Positions 18,108 to 26,631 of a stretch of DNA of 64,000 nucleotides are shown here, piece by piece; the stretch's first letter is position 1; every line of letters begins with the position of its first letter. Location of the stretch: assembly GCA_963714875.1 (NCBI GenBank), contig CAVQQI010000011.1, forward strand, positions 1 to 64,000. Direction: 5' to 3'. This stretch comes from JBAOHV01 sp963714875 (GTDB lineage Bacteria > Actinomycetota > Acidimicrobiia > Acidimicrobiales > Microtrichaceae). Position numbers and translations under genes: made by a program. The notes below the pieces were generated by a model. The model had not been told where the DNA came from and ran no database searches. It saw only the letters and a program-made list of their open reading frames with translations.

Positions 18108-19472
18108 ATGGCGAGTACGGGGGCAGTGACGCCGGCGTTCGTGTCGCGGGCGCCCCGTCTGGGTTTCGTCGGCGGCTTCGACGGTGTGCGGGGGATCGGG
18201 ATCCTGATGGTCCTGTTCAACCACGCCTACTCGGACCTGTCACCGTCGTTCGCCGGCATCATCGACGTGTTCTTCGTGATGAGCGCATTCCTCATCACCA
18301 CGCTGCTGCTCCAGGAGCATCGCGACTCCGACACGATCGCGATGCGGAAGTTCTACTCGCGGCGAGCGGTGCGGCTGTTGCCCTCGGCCTACCTGTGCAT
18401 CGTCGCCTGGTTCGTCGTCACGATCCTGTTCGCCCGCGACCGCCTGTCGACCCTGGTCGGCGAGGCCGCAGCAGCGGTGACCTACCTCTACCAGATCTTC
18501 TATCCGGTGGGCCTGGGCGCGATCGACCCTGCGGGCGTCGAGAACCTGTCGATCGACCAGTTCTGGTCGCTCGCGGTCGAGGAGCAGTTCTACCTGCTGA
18601 TCGCGGTCACGGTGCTGGTCTGCATCCGCAAGCGGTGGATGGTGCAGCTGGCGATCGGGCTCGCACTGCTGGCGACCTGGATCAGCTGGCAGCGATGGAT
18701 CGGCGTCCCCGGACCCGTGCCGATCCCCGAGGATCCGGCGAACGCGAACCCGGCCATGCGCGGGCTCAGCCTGTTGTGGCTGTCGCGGCCCGATTCGTTG
18801 ATGTGGGGCGTGGGCCTGGCGGTGCTGAACGCGAAGCTGCCCGAACCGCTGCCGGAGCGGTGGCGGCGCTGGTTGCCGCGTGTCGGACTCGTCGGGCTGG
18901 TCATCTCGTTCGCGACGATGCTGCTGGCCAGCAAGTTCCTGTTCGACACCACCGCCCGGGTCGGTCTGCCCTATCCCTTCGTGCCGATCGGTCCCGCGTC
19001 CATCGAGCAGGTCGGCGACCGCATCTACTGGATCAACTTCGGCCACACCCTGACCGCGCTCGCGTTCATGCCGGCGATGTTGGCCATGGCTCGACACAAG
19101 GAGTGGTTCGCCAACCGTGCCCTGTCGTGGGGACCGCTGCGCTACCTGGGCCGCATGTCCTACACCGTCTACGTCTGGCACACCTTGGTGTACTTCATCA
19201 TCCTCGACCTGCTCGGTGGCGATGCAGTGCTGGGGGAGAAGTGGCGCGCGCCGATCCTGGCGGCGATCACCGTGGTGGCCTGTCTGCCGATCTTCTACGG
19301 CGTCGAGCAACGCCTGTTGCGGGTGAAGCTGCGCTTCGCGACCGAGAAGGAGGTGCTCGACCTGACCACCGGCAAGATGGTGCCGATCGAGGTCGCCCGT
19401 GCCGCTGGTCGTGGCATCGTGAGCGCCGAGGCGGTCGAGGGGGACCGTGAGCCGGACGGTGACGATCGATGA
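18108..19472 (+). CDS. Membrane acyltransferase (Acyl_transf_3 family), first of a pair
   Basis: A 454-aa polytopic membrane O-acyltransferase. The N-terminal GFVGGFDGVRGIGILMVLFN, then FAGIIDVFFVMSAFLITTLL and KFYSRRAVRLLPS are the standard first-helix, second-helix and Arg-rich motifs of the family, which transfers acetyl or other acyl groups to cell-surface sugars or lipids. About ten hydrophobic segments follow, ending with YLGRMSYTVYVWHTLVYF. The cytoplasmic tail KLRFATEKEVLDLTTGKMV is shared almost word for word with the next gene. The stop overlaps the start of the next gene by four bases (ATGA). The acceptor molecule is unknown. Confidence 0.87.
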   Translation: MASTGAVTPAFVSRAPRLGFVGGFDGVRGIGILMVLFNHAYSDLSPSFAGIIDVFFVMSAFLITTLLLQEHRDSDTIAMRKFYSRRAVRLLPSAYLCIVAWFVVTILFARDRLSTLVGEAAAAVTYLYQIFYPVGLGAIDPAGVENLSIDQFWSLAVEEQFYLLIAVTVLVCIRKRWMVQLAIGLALLATWISWQRWIGVPGPVPIPEDPANANPAMRGLSLLWLSRPDSLMWGVGLAVLNAKLPEPLPERWRRWLPRVGLVGLVISFATMLLASKFLFDTTARVGLPYPFVPIGPASIEQVGDRIYWINFGHTLTALAFMPAMLAMARHKEWFANRALSWGPLRYLGRMSYTVYVWHTLVYFIILDLLGGDAVLGEKWRAPILAAITVVACLPIFYGVEQRLLRVKLRFATEKEVLDLTTGKMVPIEVARAAGRGIVSAEAVEGDREPDGDDR

Positions 19473-20887
19473 CGGCCACGGCGCGGCCGGCGATCTTCGA
19501 GTCGCGTGCGCCCAAGCTGGGGCTCGTCGGCGGATTCGACGGCATCAGAGGCATCGGCGTGTGCATGGTGCTGGTCGGCCACGCCCTGTTCGAGTACGTC
19601 GAGAGCTGGGTGACCATCGTCGACACGTTCTTCGTGCTCAGCGGCTTCCTCATCACCACCCTGCTGTTGCAGGAGGCCCGCACGACCGGTTCGATCAGCC
19701 TGAAGAAGTTCTACACACGTCGGGCCATCCGGCTCTTCCCGTCGCTGTGGCTCTTCGTGGGGGTGTGGCTGGTCATCTCGACGATCGCGACGCTGGTGGG
19801 GTTCGAGGAGCTGAGTCTGCGGTACGTGGGCCAGGATGCCGCCGCTGCTCTGCTGTACGTGTACCACCTGTTCTTCCCGAACGGGTTGTACGTGATCGAG
19901 CCCGCCGTGCAGGGCAACCGCACCATGTGGCATCTGTGGACGCTGTCGATCGAGGAGTGGTTCTACGCCGTCATCGCCGGCACGGTGCTGGTGTGCGTGC
20001 GCAAGCGCTGGGTCGCCCAGCTGGGCGTGCTCATGATCGCGGTGTTCGTCACGATCGGCGTGGCGCGGTGGTTCGCCTTCACCGGGTTCTTCCAGGACGA
20101 CGAGTCGATGGTTGCCGGCGTGCGCATGGCGCTGCTGCAGCGCCCCGACGCCCTCATGCTGGGCGTGGCACTCGCGTGCGGCAACGCGTACCTGACCCAC
20201 GAACGCGCTGAGCGCCTGCGGCGACCGATGCTGGTGGCAGCGTCGGCGGCGCTGGTCGTGTGGCTGGTGATGCTGAACCTGTCGAGTGGTCTGGTGAAGA
20301 AGCTCGGCGGACCCTACGTCGACTACCTGCCGACCGGCCCCGAGGAGTTCACGCGGCCCCAGATGCTGGACACCATGTACTGGTTCCGGTTCGGGCACAC
20401 CTTGGGCGCGCTGGCGTTCGGGTTCATCCTGATCGGACTGGTGCGGTACTCGGACTGGTGGCTCAGCCGGTTCTGGTCCTGGCCCCGGTTCCAGTGGCTC
20501 GGACGGCTGAGCTACACGCTGTACGTCTGGCACGCGTTGCCCTACATCATCCTGCTGGCGTTGCTCGGCGGTGCGGACGCGCCCCTGTCGGTCCAGCTGA
20601 TCCGCACGCCCATCCTGATCGCGGCGGCCTTCGCCGTGTCGTTGCCGGTGTACTACCTGGTCGAGTTGCGGGTCCTCCGCATGAAGCTGCGCTTCGCGTC
20701 GGAGAAGGAGGTGTTGGACCTGAGCACCGGCAAGATGGTCACCGTCGACCACGCGGACCAGATCGCTTCGCCGGACCGAACCCTGTCACCCGACGAGACC
20801 GGGGACGACCAGGATCCGCCGAGTTCGGGTTCGGGTTCGGCTGGCTCAGGTTCGGGTGACGGTTCCCAGGCCCGAACCGTCGAGTGA
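19469..20887 (+). CDS. Membrane acyltransferase (Acyl_transf_3 family), second of a pair
   Basis: A 472-aa paralogue of the previous gene: GLVGGFDGIRGIGVCMVLVG, WVTIVDTFFVLSGFLITTLL, KFYTRRAIRLFPS and, late, LGRLSYTLYVWHALPYI. The tail KLRFASEKEVLDLSTGKMV is conserved with its partner and is followed by an acidic, Gly/Ser-rich end not shared. ATG 19469 overlaps the partner stop (ATGA), so both are made from one message and may act together on the same envelope polymer. The last 42 bp overlap the 3' end of the convergent serine-hydrolase gene. Confidence 0.87.
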   Translation: MTATARPAIFESRAPKLGLVGGFDGIRGIGVCMVLVGHALFEYVESWVTIVDTFFVLSGFLITTLLLQEARTTGSISLKKFYTRRAIRLFPSLWLFVGVWLVISTIATLVGFEELSLRYVGQDAAAALLYVYHLFFPNGLYVIEPAVQGNRTMWHLWTLSIEEWFYAVIAGTVLVCVRKRWVAQLGVLMIAVFVTIGVARWFAFTGFFQDDESMVAGVRMALLQRPDALMLGVALACGNAYLTHERAERLRRPMLVAASAALVVWLVMLNLSSGLVKKLGGPYVDYLPTGPEEFTRPQMLDTMYWFRFGHTLGALAFGFILIGLVRYSDWWLSRFWSWPRFQWLGRLSYTLYVWHALPYIILLALLGGADAPLSVQLIRTPILIAAAFAVSLPVYYLVELRVLRMKLRFASEKEVLDLSTGKMVTVDHADQIASPDRTLSPDETGDDQDPPSSGSGSAGSGSGDGSQARTVE

Positions 20888-22474
20888 CGACAGGGTGAGG
20901 CTCGTCGCCGTCCCCGTGTCATCGATGGTGAACTCCGCCAGCGACGGGAAGTCGGGCAGCTCGGGAGCGTCCAGGTAGGTGAAGGTGTTGGCATCGAGAT
21001 GGCGGAGCGGGAACGCCATCCGCTGCGGACCCATCAGTGCTTCCAGGCCATCTGTGCCCTCGACGATCTCGACGTCGCCCACGTACTCGTTCGAGTAGCT
21101 CCCCAGGTAGGCGGCGTCGTCCAGGGCGGGAGTCGGGTCCGCCGGAGCACTGGTGTCCAGCGGCTCGCCGTAGAGGCCGGCGAAGCGGTCGCCCCACAGC
21201 GCCAGCCAGTCGGTGGTGACCTCGCCATCGCGGACGTACTCCAGGTAGCTGTCCGCGATCGCCTCGGGTGTGCCGATCGGCTCGCCGTTGGTCAGCACCA
21301 CGATGCCCAGGTCCTCGCCCGGAACGATCTTGACCACGGTCGACGCGCCCGAGGAGAACGCCCCTGAGTGGTTCCATCCGATCCGGCCGTGGGCGTCGTC
21401 GCCGACGTTCCACCCCAGCCCGTAGAAGCTGGCCGGAGCGTCGTCGGTCGGCGCCGGGCCACCGCGTGAGATGGCAGGGGCGTGGGTGAGGTCCAGCGCC
21501 TCGGCGTCGATGATCTGCTCGCCGTCGATCGACCCGTCGGCCAGCTGGAGTCGGACCCACTGCGCCAGGTCGGCGACGGTCGAGCTCACTCCGCCGGCGG
21601 GTGCCTGCGGGTCGGGCTCACGTTGCACCAGTGGTTGCCAGGAGTCGCCACGTCGAACGTGCAGATCTGCCCGGTCCCTGGCTGCGACGAAGTCCTCGTG
21701 GCGCATGCTGGTGCGGTCCATGCCCGCTGGGGTGAAGAGCAGGTCGTCCGCGAGCTGCTCCCATGTCGTGCCGGCAGCCTCGGCCGCAGCCTCGCCGCCG
21801 AGGGTCATGCCCCAGTTGGAGTAGCTGAACTCGTCGCGGAACGACTCGAGCGGTACCTGTGGCAGCCGCTCGAGGATGGTCGCCCGGTCGTACCCGATGG
21901 CTTCGAGGTCGTTGCCGGCGGTCCCGCCCGGTAGTCCGCTGCGATGGCTGAACAGGTCGGCGAAGGTGACTCGATCAGCCACCCATGGGTCGTTCAGCGA
22001 CCCGGTTCGTCCGCTCGAGGCGATGGGCTCGTCCCAGTCGATGACGCCCTCGCCGACGAGCCCGCTCATGACCGTCGAGGAGATGGGCTTGGACATCGAC
22101 GCGATCTGGAACACGGTGTCCTCGCCGACGGGCTCGCCGGTCGCAGTGCTGCGCACCCCGTAGCCCCGGGTGTAGAGGACCTCGTCGCCGTGCACGACGG
22201 CCACGGCCACTCCCGGAGTGCCGGTGGCATCCATGGCGGACTCGACGATGCGGTCCAGTTCGCCGAACGAGTCGGCGACGGCCAGGTCGGCGGCTGCGGT
22301 CCGGGTGGTTCCGGTCGCCTCCGACACCGACGGGTCGGTCGCCGGACCGCTCCACGCAGCGTCGTCGGTGCAGCCGGCGACGAGCCCCACCGTTGCGCCG
22401 ACAGCGAGCAGCGAGAGGAGCCGCTCCTGGCGGAGCCGCGAGCGTCTGGGTGAACCGGTACGAGGTGAGGGCAT
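20846..22474 (-). CDS. Serine hydrolase lipoprotein (beta-lactamase/PBP-like class C fold)
   Basis: A 542-aa exported protein. The Arg-rich start, hydrophobic LLSLLAVGATVGLVAGC and Cys35 form a lipoprotein signal. The catalytic domain has S126-M-S-K129 in FQIASMSKPISS, the Tyr motif in FSYSNWG, and a late HSGAFSSGAST at the third-motif position. Class C-like enzymes of this kind include peptidases, esterases and transesterases; true beta-lactamase activity is not implied. A C-terminal 110-residue segment has the strand pattern of the lipocalin-like domain often found in this group. ATG 22474 has TAGCGT 6 bp upstream. Confidence 0.87.
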   Translation of the reverse strand: MPSPRTGSPRRSRLRQERLLSLLAVGATVGLVAGCTDDAAWSGPATDPSVSEATGTTRTAAADLAVADSFGELDRIVESAMDATGTPGVAVAVVHGDEVLYTRGYGVRSTATGEPVGEDTVFQIASMSKPISSTVMSGLVGEGVIDWDEPIASSGRTGSLNDPWVADRVTFADLFSHRSGLPGGTAGNDLEAIGYDRATILERLPQVPLESFRDEFSYSNWGMTLGGEAAAEAAGTTWEQLADDLLFTPAGMDRTSMRHEDFVAARDRADLHVRRGDSWQPLVQREPDPQAPAGGVSSTVADLAQWVRLQLADGSIDGEQIIDAEALDLTHAPAISRGGPAPTDDAPASFYGLGWNVGDDAHGRIGWNHSGAFSSGASTVVKIVPGEDLGIVVLTNGEPIGTPEAIADSYLEYVRDGEVTTDWLALWGDRFAGLYGEPLDTSAPADPTPALDDAAYLGSYSNEYVGDVEIVEGTDGLEALMGPQRMAFPLRHLDANTFTYLDAPELPDFPSLAEFTIDDTGTATSLTLSSLDGSGLGTVTRT

Positions 22475-22480
22475 CCACCG

Positions 22481-22486
22481 ACGCTA
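22481..22486 (-). promoter_or_regulatory. -10 element, leaderless type
   Basis: TAGCGT on the minus strand ends 6 bp before ATG 22474. Confidence 0.55.
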
Positions 22487-22522
22487 ACGAGACCGACGGC
22501 GCATTCCTCTGCTCCGGGAGCA

Positions 22523-22574
22523 CCAGGTGTGCTGCGATCCGCGCCGGAATCGACGCGGATCGCAGCACACCTGG
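22523..22574 (-). terminator. Perfect 21-bp inverted repeat
   Basis: Arms 22523-22543 and 22554-22574 are exact complements (CCAGGTGTGCTGCGATCCGC plus one G) around a 10-nt loop. It lies 33 bp after the SDR stop and upstream of the serine-hydrolase promoter, so it would end the SDR transcript. No T-tract follows. The stem is longer than needed for termination; an insulator or protein-binding role is possible. Confidence 0.6.
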
Positions 22575-22607
22575 CGCGGTCGGTGCGGGAGTCGGCTCAG
22601 TCGTCGT

Positions 22608-23504
22608 TCAGTCGCTCAGCGCAGCCAGCAGCTTCTTGAGCTCGCCGGAGGGGTCCTCGGGCACGATGTAGCCCGTCTCGTCACGGATCTGCTCGAAGTG
22701 GTCGCGCACGTCCTCGGCCGAGTGACCCTCGCCGTACCAGCCGGGGGTGAGACCGATGAAGTAGCGGGCGACCACGCCACCCGCGACCGAGTAGACCTCG
22801 CCGTTCACGGGGCAGTCCTCGTGGGACAGGTAGACCACGGTCGGGGTGACCTCGGAGGGCTCGAGCTTGTCGCCGAGCGGGCCCAGCAGATCCTCGGTCA
22901 TTCGGGTCTTGGCCACCGGGGCGATCGCGTTGACCTTGATGCCCTTGGACCGGCCCTCGTTGGCCAGCACCCGGGTGAACCCGACCAGCCCGAGCTTCGC
23001 CGCGCCGTAGTTCGCCTGACCGAAGTTGCCGAGCAGGCCCGAGTTGGAACTGGTGTTGACCACGCGGCCGTAGCCCTTCTCCCGCATGATCAGCCAGGCC
23101 GGCTGGGTGACGTAGAACGCACCGAGCAGGTGCACCGCGATGACGGGCTCCAACAGCTCGGGGGTCATGTTGTGGAAGGTCTTGTCGCGCAGGATGCCGG
23201 CGTTGTTGATCACGATGTCGACCGTGCCGAACGCCTCGACCGCAGCGTCGACGATGGCCTTGCCGCCCTCGGGGGTCGCCACAGAATCGTGGTTGGCCAC
23301 GGCCTCTCCGCCGGCGGCGACGATCTCATCGACGACCAGCTGTGCTGCCGATGCATCGTCGCCCTCCCCGCTCAGCGAACCGCCCAGGTCGTTGACCACG
23401 ATGCGAGCGCCGCGACGGGCCAGCTCGAGCGCGTGGGACTTGCCGAGCCCGCCACCGGCTCCGGTGACGATCGCGACCTTGCCGTCGAATCCGAGGTCAG
23501 TCAT
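22608..23504 (-). CDS. SDR, MFE-2-like 3-hydroxyacyl-CoA dehydrogenase
   Basis: A 298-aa short-chain dehydrogenase of the group that forms the N-terminal part of peroxisomal multifunctional enzyme 2: VAIVTGAGGGLGKSHAL, VVNDLGGSLSGEGDDASAA with the diagnostic long insert after strand 2, NNAGILRDKTF, and the catalytic SSNSGLLGNFGQANYGAAK. Family members oxidise (3R)-hydroxyacyl-CoA in beta-oxidation of branched or sterol side chains. ATG 23504 has AAAGGAA six bases upstream, better than the in-frame ATG 23534. Its promoter is probably TAACTT about 35 bp upstream. The C-terminal HFEQIRDETGYIVPED is typical of the group. Confidence 0.85.
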   Translation of the reverse strand: MTDLGFDGKVAIVTGAGGGLGKSHALELARRGARIVVNDLGGSLSGEGDDASAAQLVVDEIVAAGGEAVANHDSVATPEGGKAIVDAAVEAFGTVDIVINNAGILRDKTFHNMTPELLEPVIAVHLLGAFYVTQPAWLIMREKGYGRVVNTSSNSGLLGNFGQANYGAAKLGLVGFTRVLANEGRSKGIKVNAIAPVAKTRMTEDLLGPLGDKLEPSEVTPTVVYLSHEDCPVNGEVYSVAGGVVARYFIGLTPGWYGEGHSAEDVRDHFEQIRDETGYIVPEDPSGELKKLLAALSD

Positions 23505-23581
23505 GTGGTTCCTTTGGTCCGTGTGGTGAGTCACCGAAGTTACCGACGGGTCAACCTGGCGGACGAATCCTCACAGGGGCC

Positions 23582-24934
23582 TCAGCTGTCGTCCCACCAG
23601 CGCTGCCGGTAGGGCTCGAGCGCCGCTCCGATCACCGACGGACGAGGTCGTCGGTGATCACGGGCCGACAGCGCGAGGCCGCCTCCGAGCAGGAGTCCTG
23701 CTCCCAGCAGGAGTCCCGCGGCGCGCTGTGCGGGTCCCGTGCGGGGCAGCACCGGTGACCCGTCGTCGATCTGCGTCGGCGGCGGTGACCCGGGTGGCGG
23801 CTCGGGGTCGGAGGACTCGACGGACGTCAGGTCGCAGTCCGGCCACCCCGGCGTCCCGCAGCTGAGCAGGCCCGCGACCGGGCCGTCGCAGCCGCCGGTC
23901 CGGCCGATCGCCGCCACGTCGCCGTCGAGGATCACCTCGACGGGCACCGCGGTGCCCGTCGAGGTGTCGGGCAAGGCGAGGGTCCGCTGGAGCACGGTCC
24001 CGGGTTCCAGCGGCGAGGTGTCCACCACCTCGCCGCGGACCACCACCTCGACGCTGGTCGGTGCCCGTTCGGTCGCGGCCAGCACCACCAGTCGGCCGGT
24101 GGGTGCGCCACACCGTTCGACCACGATGGCGGTGGGCCCCGGGAGCCGGCAGTCGCCGGCCAGCACACGCTCGGCTGCGACGAAGTCCTCGGAACGCACC
24201 TCGATCCGGGTGGGGGTGCCCACGAGGACCGGCACGATCAGCTCGGCGACCTCGCCCGGCGCGAGTTGCAGCGAGCGCACCTCGACCCGGTCGGCGCGAA
24301 CCTCGGCGGTGAGCGGTCGCTCACCGACGTTGCGGGCCAGGGCGGTCACCGAACCCGTGGCGCAGTCGAGTTCCAGAGCAGCGGTGAGCGGCTGGTCGCG
24401 GCACTCCTCGGGGATCCGGGTGCTGGCGAACCGGGGCGCCCCCGGTTCGTCGCCGTCGCCCTCCGCACCCCAGCGCTCGAGCGGCCGGACCCGAAGCTGC
24501 ACACCGTCGACATCCGCGGGCAACTCGAACGACCCCGAGAACTCGAAACCGTTCCGCTGCGAGAAGCTGCCCTCGGGGCCCGCAGGCGCCCAGTCATCCG
24601 CGGATCCGGACCCGTTCCCGTCGCCGTCGGGGCGGTACTCGACCGCGACGCGGGCGTTGGTGCGCTCGGCGTCGTCGCCCTCGACCGAGGCGGACGCGGT
24701 CCATGACACGACCCGGTCACAGCCGGTGGAGGCCTCGATGCGCGCGTAGTTCGCCCCTGCGGGCGGCGCTGCGACGGCGAGAACGGACAACACCACCCCC
24801 GCCACGATCGCCAGTCGTGCGCCCACCCCGCTGGCGCTCCGGTTCGACCGTGTGCGGCGTGCCCGTCCGCGCCCGGACACGGCGTGCTGTGTCCGTCCCC
24901 GCTCCGCCCGCCTCCGGACCCGCCGCCACGTCAT
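23582..24934 (-). CDS. Secreted protein with LPRTG motif and C-terminal membrane segment
   Basis: A 450-aa surface protein with an Arg-rich N-terminus, a signal segment (LAIVAGVVLSVLAVAAPPAG, cleavage near AGAN), then a beta-rich, cysteine-containing extracellular region of no known family, a proline linker (EPPPGSPPPTQ) and LPRTG followed by GLLLGAGLLLGGGLAL. The sorting-like motif suggests sortase anchoring, but about 27 residues (RDHRRPRPSVIGAALEPYRQ and on) follow the hydrophobic stretch, longer than a usual sorting tail. Seven or more cysteines could form disulfides. It starts 11 bp after the acyl-CoA ligase stop, so it is probably co-transcribed. No sortase gene is in the window. Confidence 0.72.
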   Translation of the reverse strand: MTWRRVRRRAERGRTQHAVSGRGRARRTRSNRSASGVGARLAIVAGVVLSVLAVAAPPAGANYARIEASTGCDRVVSWTASASVEGDDAERTNARVAVEYRPDGDGNGSGSADDWAPAGPEGSFSQRNGFEFSGSFELPADVDGVQLRVRPLERWGAEGDGDEPGAPRFASTRIPEECRDQPLTAALELDCATGSVTALARNVGERPLTAEVRADRVEVRSLQLAPGEVAELIVPVLVGTPTRIEVRSEDFVAAERVLAGDCRLPGPTAIVVERCGAPTGRLVVLAATERAPTSVEVVVRGEVVDTSPLEPGTVLQRTLALPDTSTGTAVPVEVILDGDVAAIGRTGGCDGPVAGLLSCGTPGWPDCDLTSVESSDPEPPPGSPPPTQIDDGSPVLPRTGPAQRAAGLLLGAGLLLGGGLALSARDHRRPRPSVIGAALEPYRQRWWDDS

Positions 24935-24945
24935 CAGCGGTCTGC

Positions 24946-26568
24946 TCAGACCTCGACGCCGAGCTCGTCCAGCGCGTGGCGGGTCATCCGCTTGTAGTCG
25001 ACCTTGCCGTTGGGTGCCCGGCCGACCGTGTCGACGTACAGGATGTGCTTTGGCGCCTTGTAGTGCGCCAGCGCAGCCTTGACGTGTGCGATCAACTCGT
25101 CGGGGTCGACAGTCGCTGCGGGCGCGGTCTCCACGACCGCGGTGATCGCCTCACCGAACTTCTCGTCGGGAACACCGACCACAACAGCGTCGCGGACCTG
25201 TGGGTGGGTCTTGAGGATCTCCTCGACCTCCTCGGGGAAGACCTTCTCCCCGCCGGTGTTGATGCACACCGAGCCGCGACCCAGCAGGGTGATGGAGCCG
25301 TCGGCCTCCACCGTCGCGTAGTCGCCCGGCATCGAGTAGCGCACACCCTCGAAGGTGATGAACGTGGCAGCGGACTTCTCGGGGTCCTTGTAGTAGCCGA
25401 TCGGCTGGTTCCCCGGCACGGCCACGCGGCCGCGCTCGCCGGAGCCGGCCTCGACCGCTCGGCCGTCGTCGGTGATCACCTTCGCCCCGGCGCCCAGGGC
25501 GAAATGGGCGGTCTTCTCCTCGGCGCCGGCGGCCGAGACGGACTGCCCCAGGCCGATCGCCTCGGAGGACGAGAACGAGTCCACCAGCAGCATGCCGGGG
25601 TTGTGGCGCAGCAGCCCCTGCTTCGCCGCCTCGGACCACATCACCCCTGATGACGTCACGATGACCAGGCTGGACAGATCCCAACGGCCCTCGTTCTCGT
25701 CGAGCACCCGCACGATCGGCTTGGCGAACGCATCACCGACGATCGTGAGCGCGCCCACCTTCTCACGCTCGATCGTGTCGAGCAGCTCCTCGATGTCCAG
25801 GTGACGGTCCTCGAGCAGCACCAGCGAACCGGCGTTGCACAGGTAGAGGTTGGCGGTGAACCAGCCGGTGCCGTGCATGAGCGGACATGCGGGGAGTCCC
25901 GGCACGCCCGGTCCGGTGAGCGCGTCGACAGGAGCGTCCAGCCCGACCTCGTCGGGGTCCTCGGCCAGCTGTGGGAGGCCGACCGCCACGACCGCTCGGA
26001 GCAGGTCGTCCTGGCGCCACATGACCCCCTTGGGCATCCCGGTGGTGCCGCCGGTGTAGATCATCAAGATGTCGTCGCCCGACCGACCCCACGGCGCCAC
26101 CACCCGATCGGTCGCGGTCGCCGCGGCGTCCTCGTAGGACTCGGCCCACTCCGGCATGGGTCCGGCGCCGTCATCGACCCACAACCAGTGACGGACCTTC
26201 GGCAGGCGCTCCCGGACCGATTCGACCCGCTCGGAGAACGAGCCGTGGAAGATCACCGCGATGGCGTCTGCGTTGTCCCAGAGGTAGGCGAGCTCGTCGT
26301 CGAGGTAGCGGTAGTTGGTGTTGACCGGCACCAGACCAGCCTTGAACGCGGCGAACGCGCCCTCCATGTACTCGGGCGCGTTGTACAGGTAGAGCGCCAC
26401 CTTGTCCTGATGCTGCGCGCCGCCGTCGAGCAGGTGGCGGGCCAGTCCGTCGGCCCGGCGGTCGAAGTCCTGCCAGGAGATACGTCGTGAGCCCTGCACC
26501 TGGGCATCTGCATCGCCGAAGCGGTCGGCGATGCGCTCCCAGATCTCCGCGAAGTTCCAACCAGCCAT
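24946..26568 (-). CDS. Acyl-CoA ligase, FadD19-like
   Basis: A 540-aa AMP-forming acyl-CoA synthetase. The P-loop motif IYTGGTTGMPKGVMWRQDDL is the variant seen in steroid side-chain ligases such as mycobacterial FadD19; DSFSSSEAIGLGQSVS is the A5 region, INTGGEKVFPEEVEE the hinge, and NGKVDYKRM the catalytic lysine region. It would activate a long, branched or ring-bearing acid. ATG 26568 has GGGGGAA upstream; the frame continues to 27603 but that part is antisense to a dehydrogenase and not coding. It diverges across 63 bp from that acyl-CoA dehydrogenase, suggesting shared control. Confidence 0.88.
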   Translation of the reverse strand: MAGWNFAEIWERIADRFGDADAQVQGSRRISWQDFDRRADGLARHLLDGGAQHQDKVALYLYNAPEYMEGAFAAFKAGLVPVNTNYRYLDDELAYLWDNADAIAVIFHGSFSERVESVRERLPKVRHWLWVDDGAGPMPEWAESYEDAAATATDRVVAPWGRSGDDILMIYTGGTTGMPKGVMWRQDDLLRAVVAVGLPQLAEDPDEVGLDAPVDALTGPGVPGLPACPLMHGTGWFTANLYLCNAGSLVLLEDRHLDIEELLDTIEREKVGALTIVGDAFAKPIVRVLDENEGRWDLSSLVIVTSSGVMWSEAAKQGLLRHNPGMLLVDSFSSSEAIGLGQSVSAAGAEEKTAHFALGAGAKVITDDGRAVEAGSGERGRVAVPGNQPIGYYKDPEKSAATFITFEGVRYSMPGDYATVEADGSITLLGRGSVCINTGGEKVFPEEVEEILKTHPQVRDAVVVGVPDEKFGEAITAVVETAPAATVDPDELIAHVKAALAHYKAPKHILYVDTVGRAPNGKVDYKRMTRHALDELGVEV

Positions 26569-26599
26569 GTCGTTCCCCCGGTGGTGATGGTTGGCGAGC

Positions 26600-26605
26600 A
26601 GTGTA
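26600..26605 (-). promoter_or_regulatory. -10 element with short leader
   Basis: TACACT on the minus strand, 31 bp before ATG 26568. It faces the identical TACACT of the divergent gene 14 bp away, so both polymerases would compete. Confidence 0.4.
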
Positions 26606-26619
26606 GGCGGCGTCATCCG

Positions 26620-26625
26620 TACACT
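26620..26625 (+). promoter_or_regulatory. -10 element, leaderless type
   Basis: TACACT ends 6 bp before GTG 26632. Confidence 0.55.
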
Positions 26626-26631
26626 CCGGCG

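Noticed and set aside
15988..18129. 713-codon plus-strand frame over the DUF222 3' end and gcdH
   Set aside because: Shadow frame crossing a terminator and two convergent genes.
20846..22474. Antibiotic-resistance beta-lactamase
   Set aside because: SxxK and Tyr motifs fit the wider class C-like serine hydrolases; the lipoprotein anchor and extra C-terminal domain point to an esterase or peptidase-like envelope enzyme.
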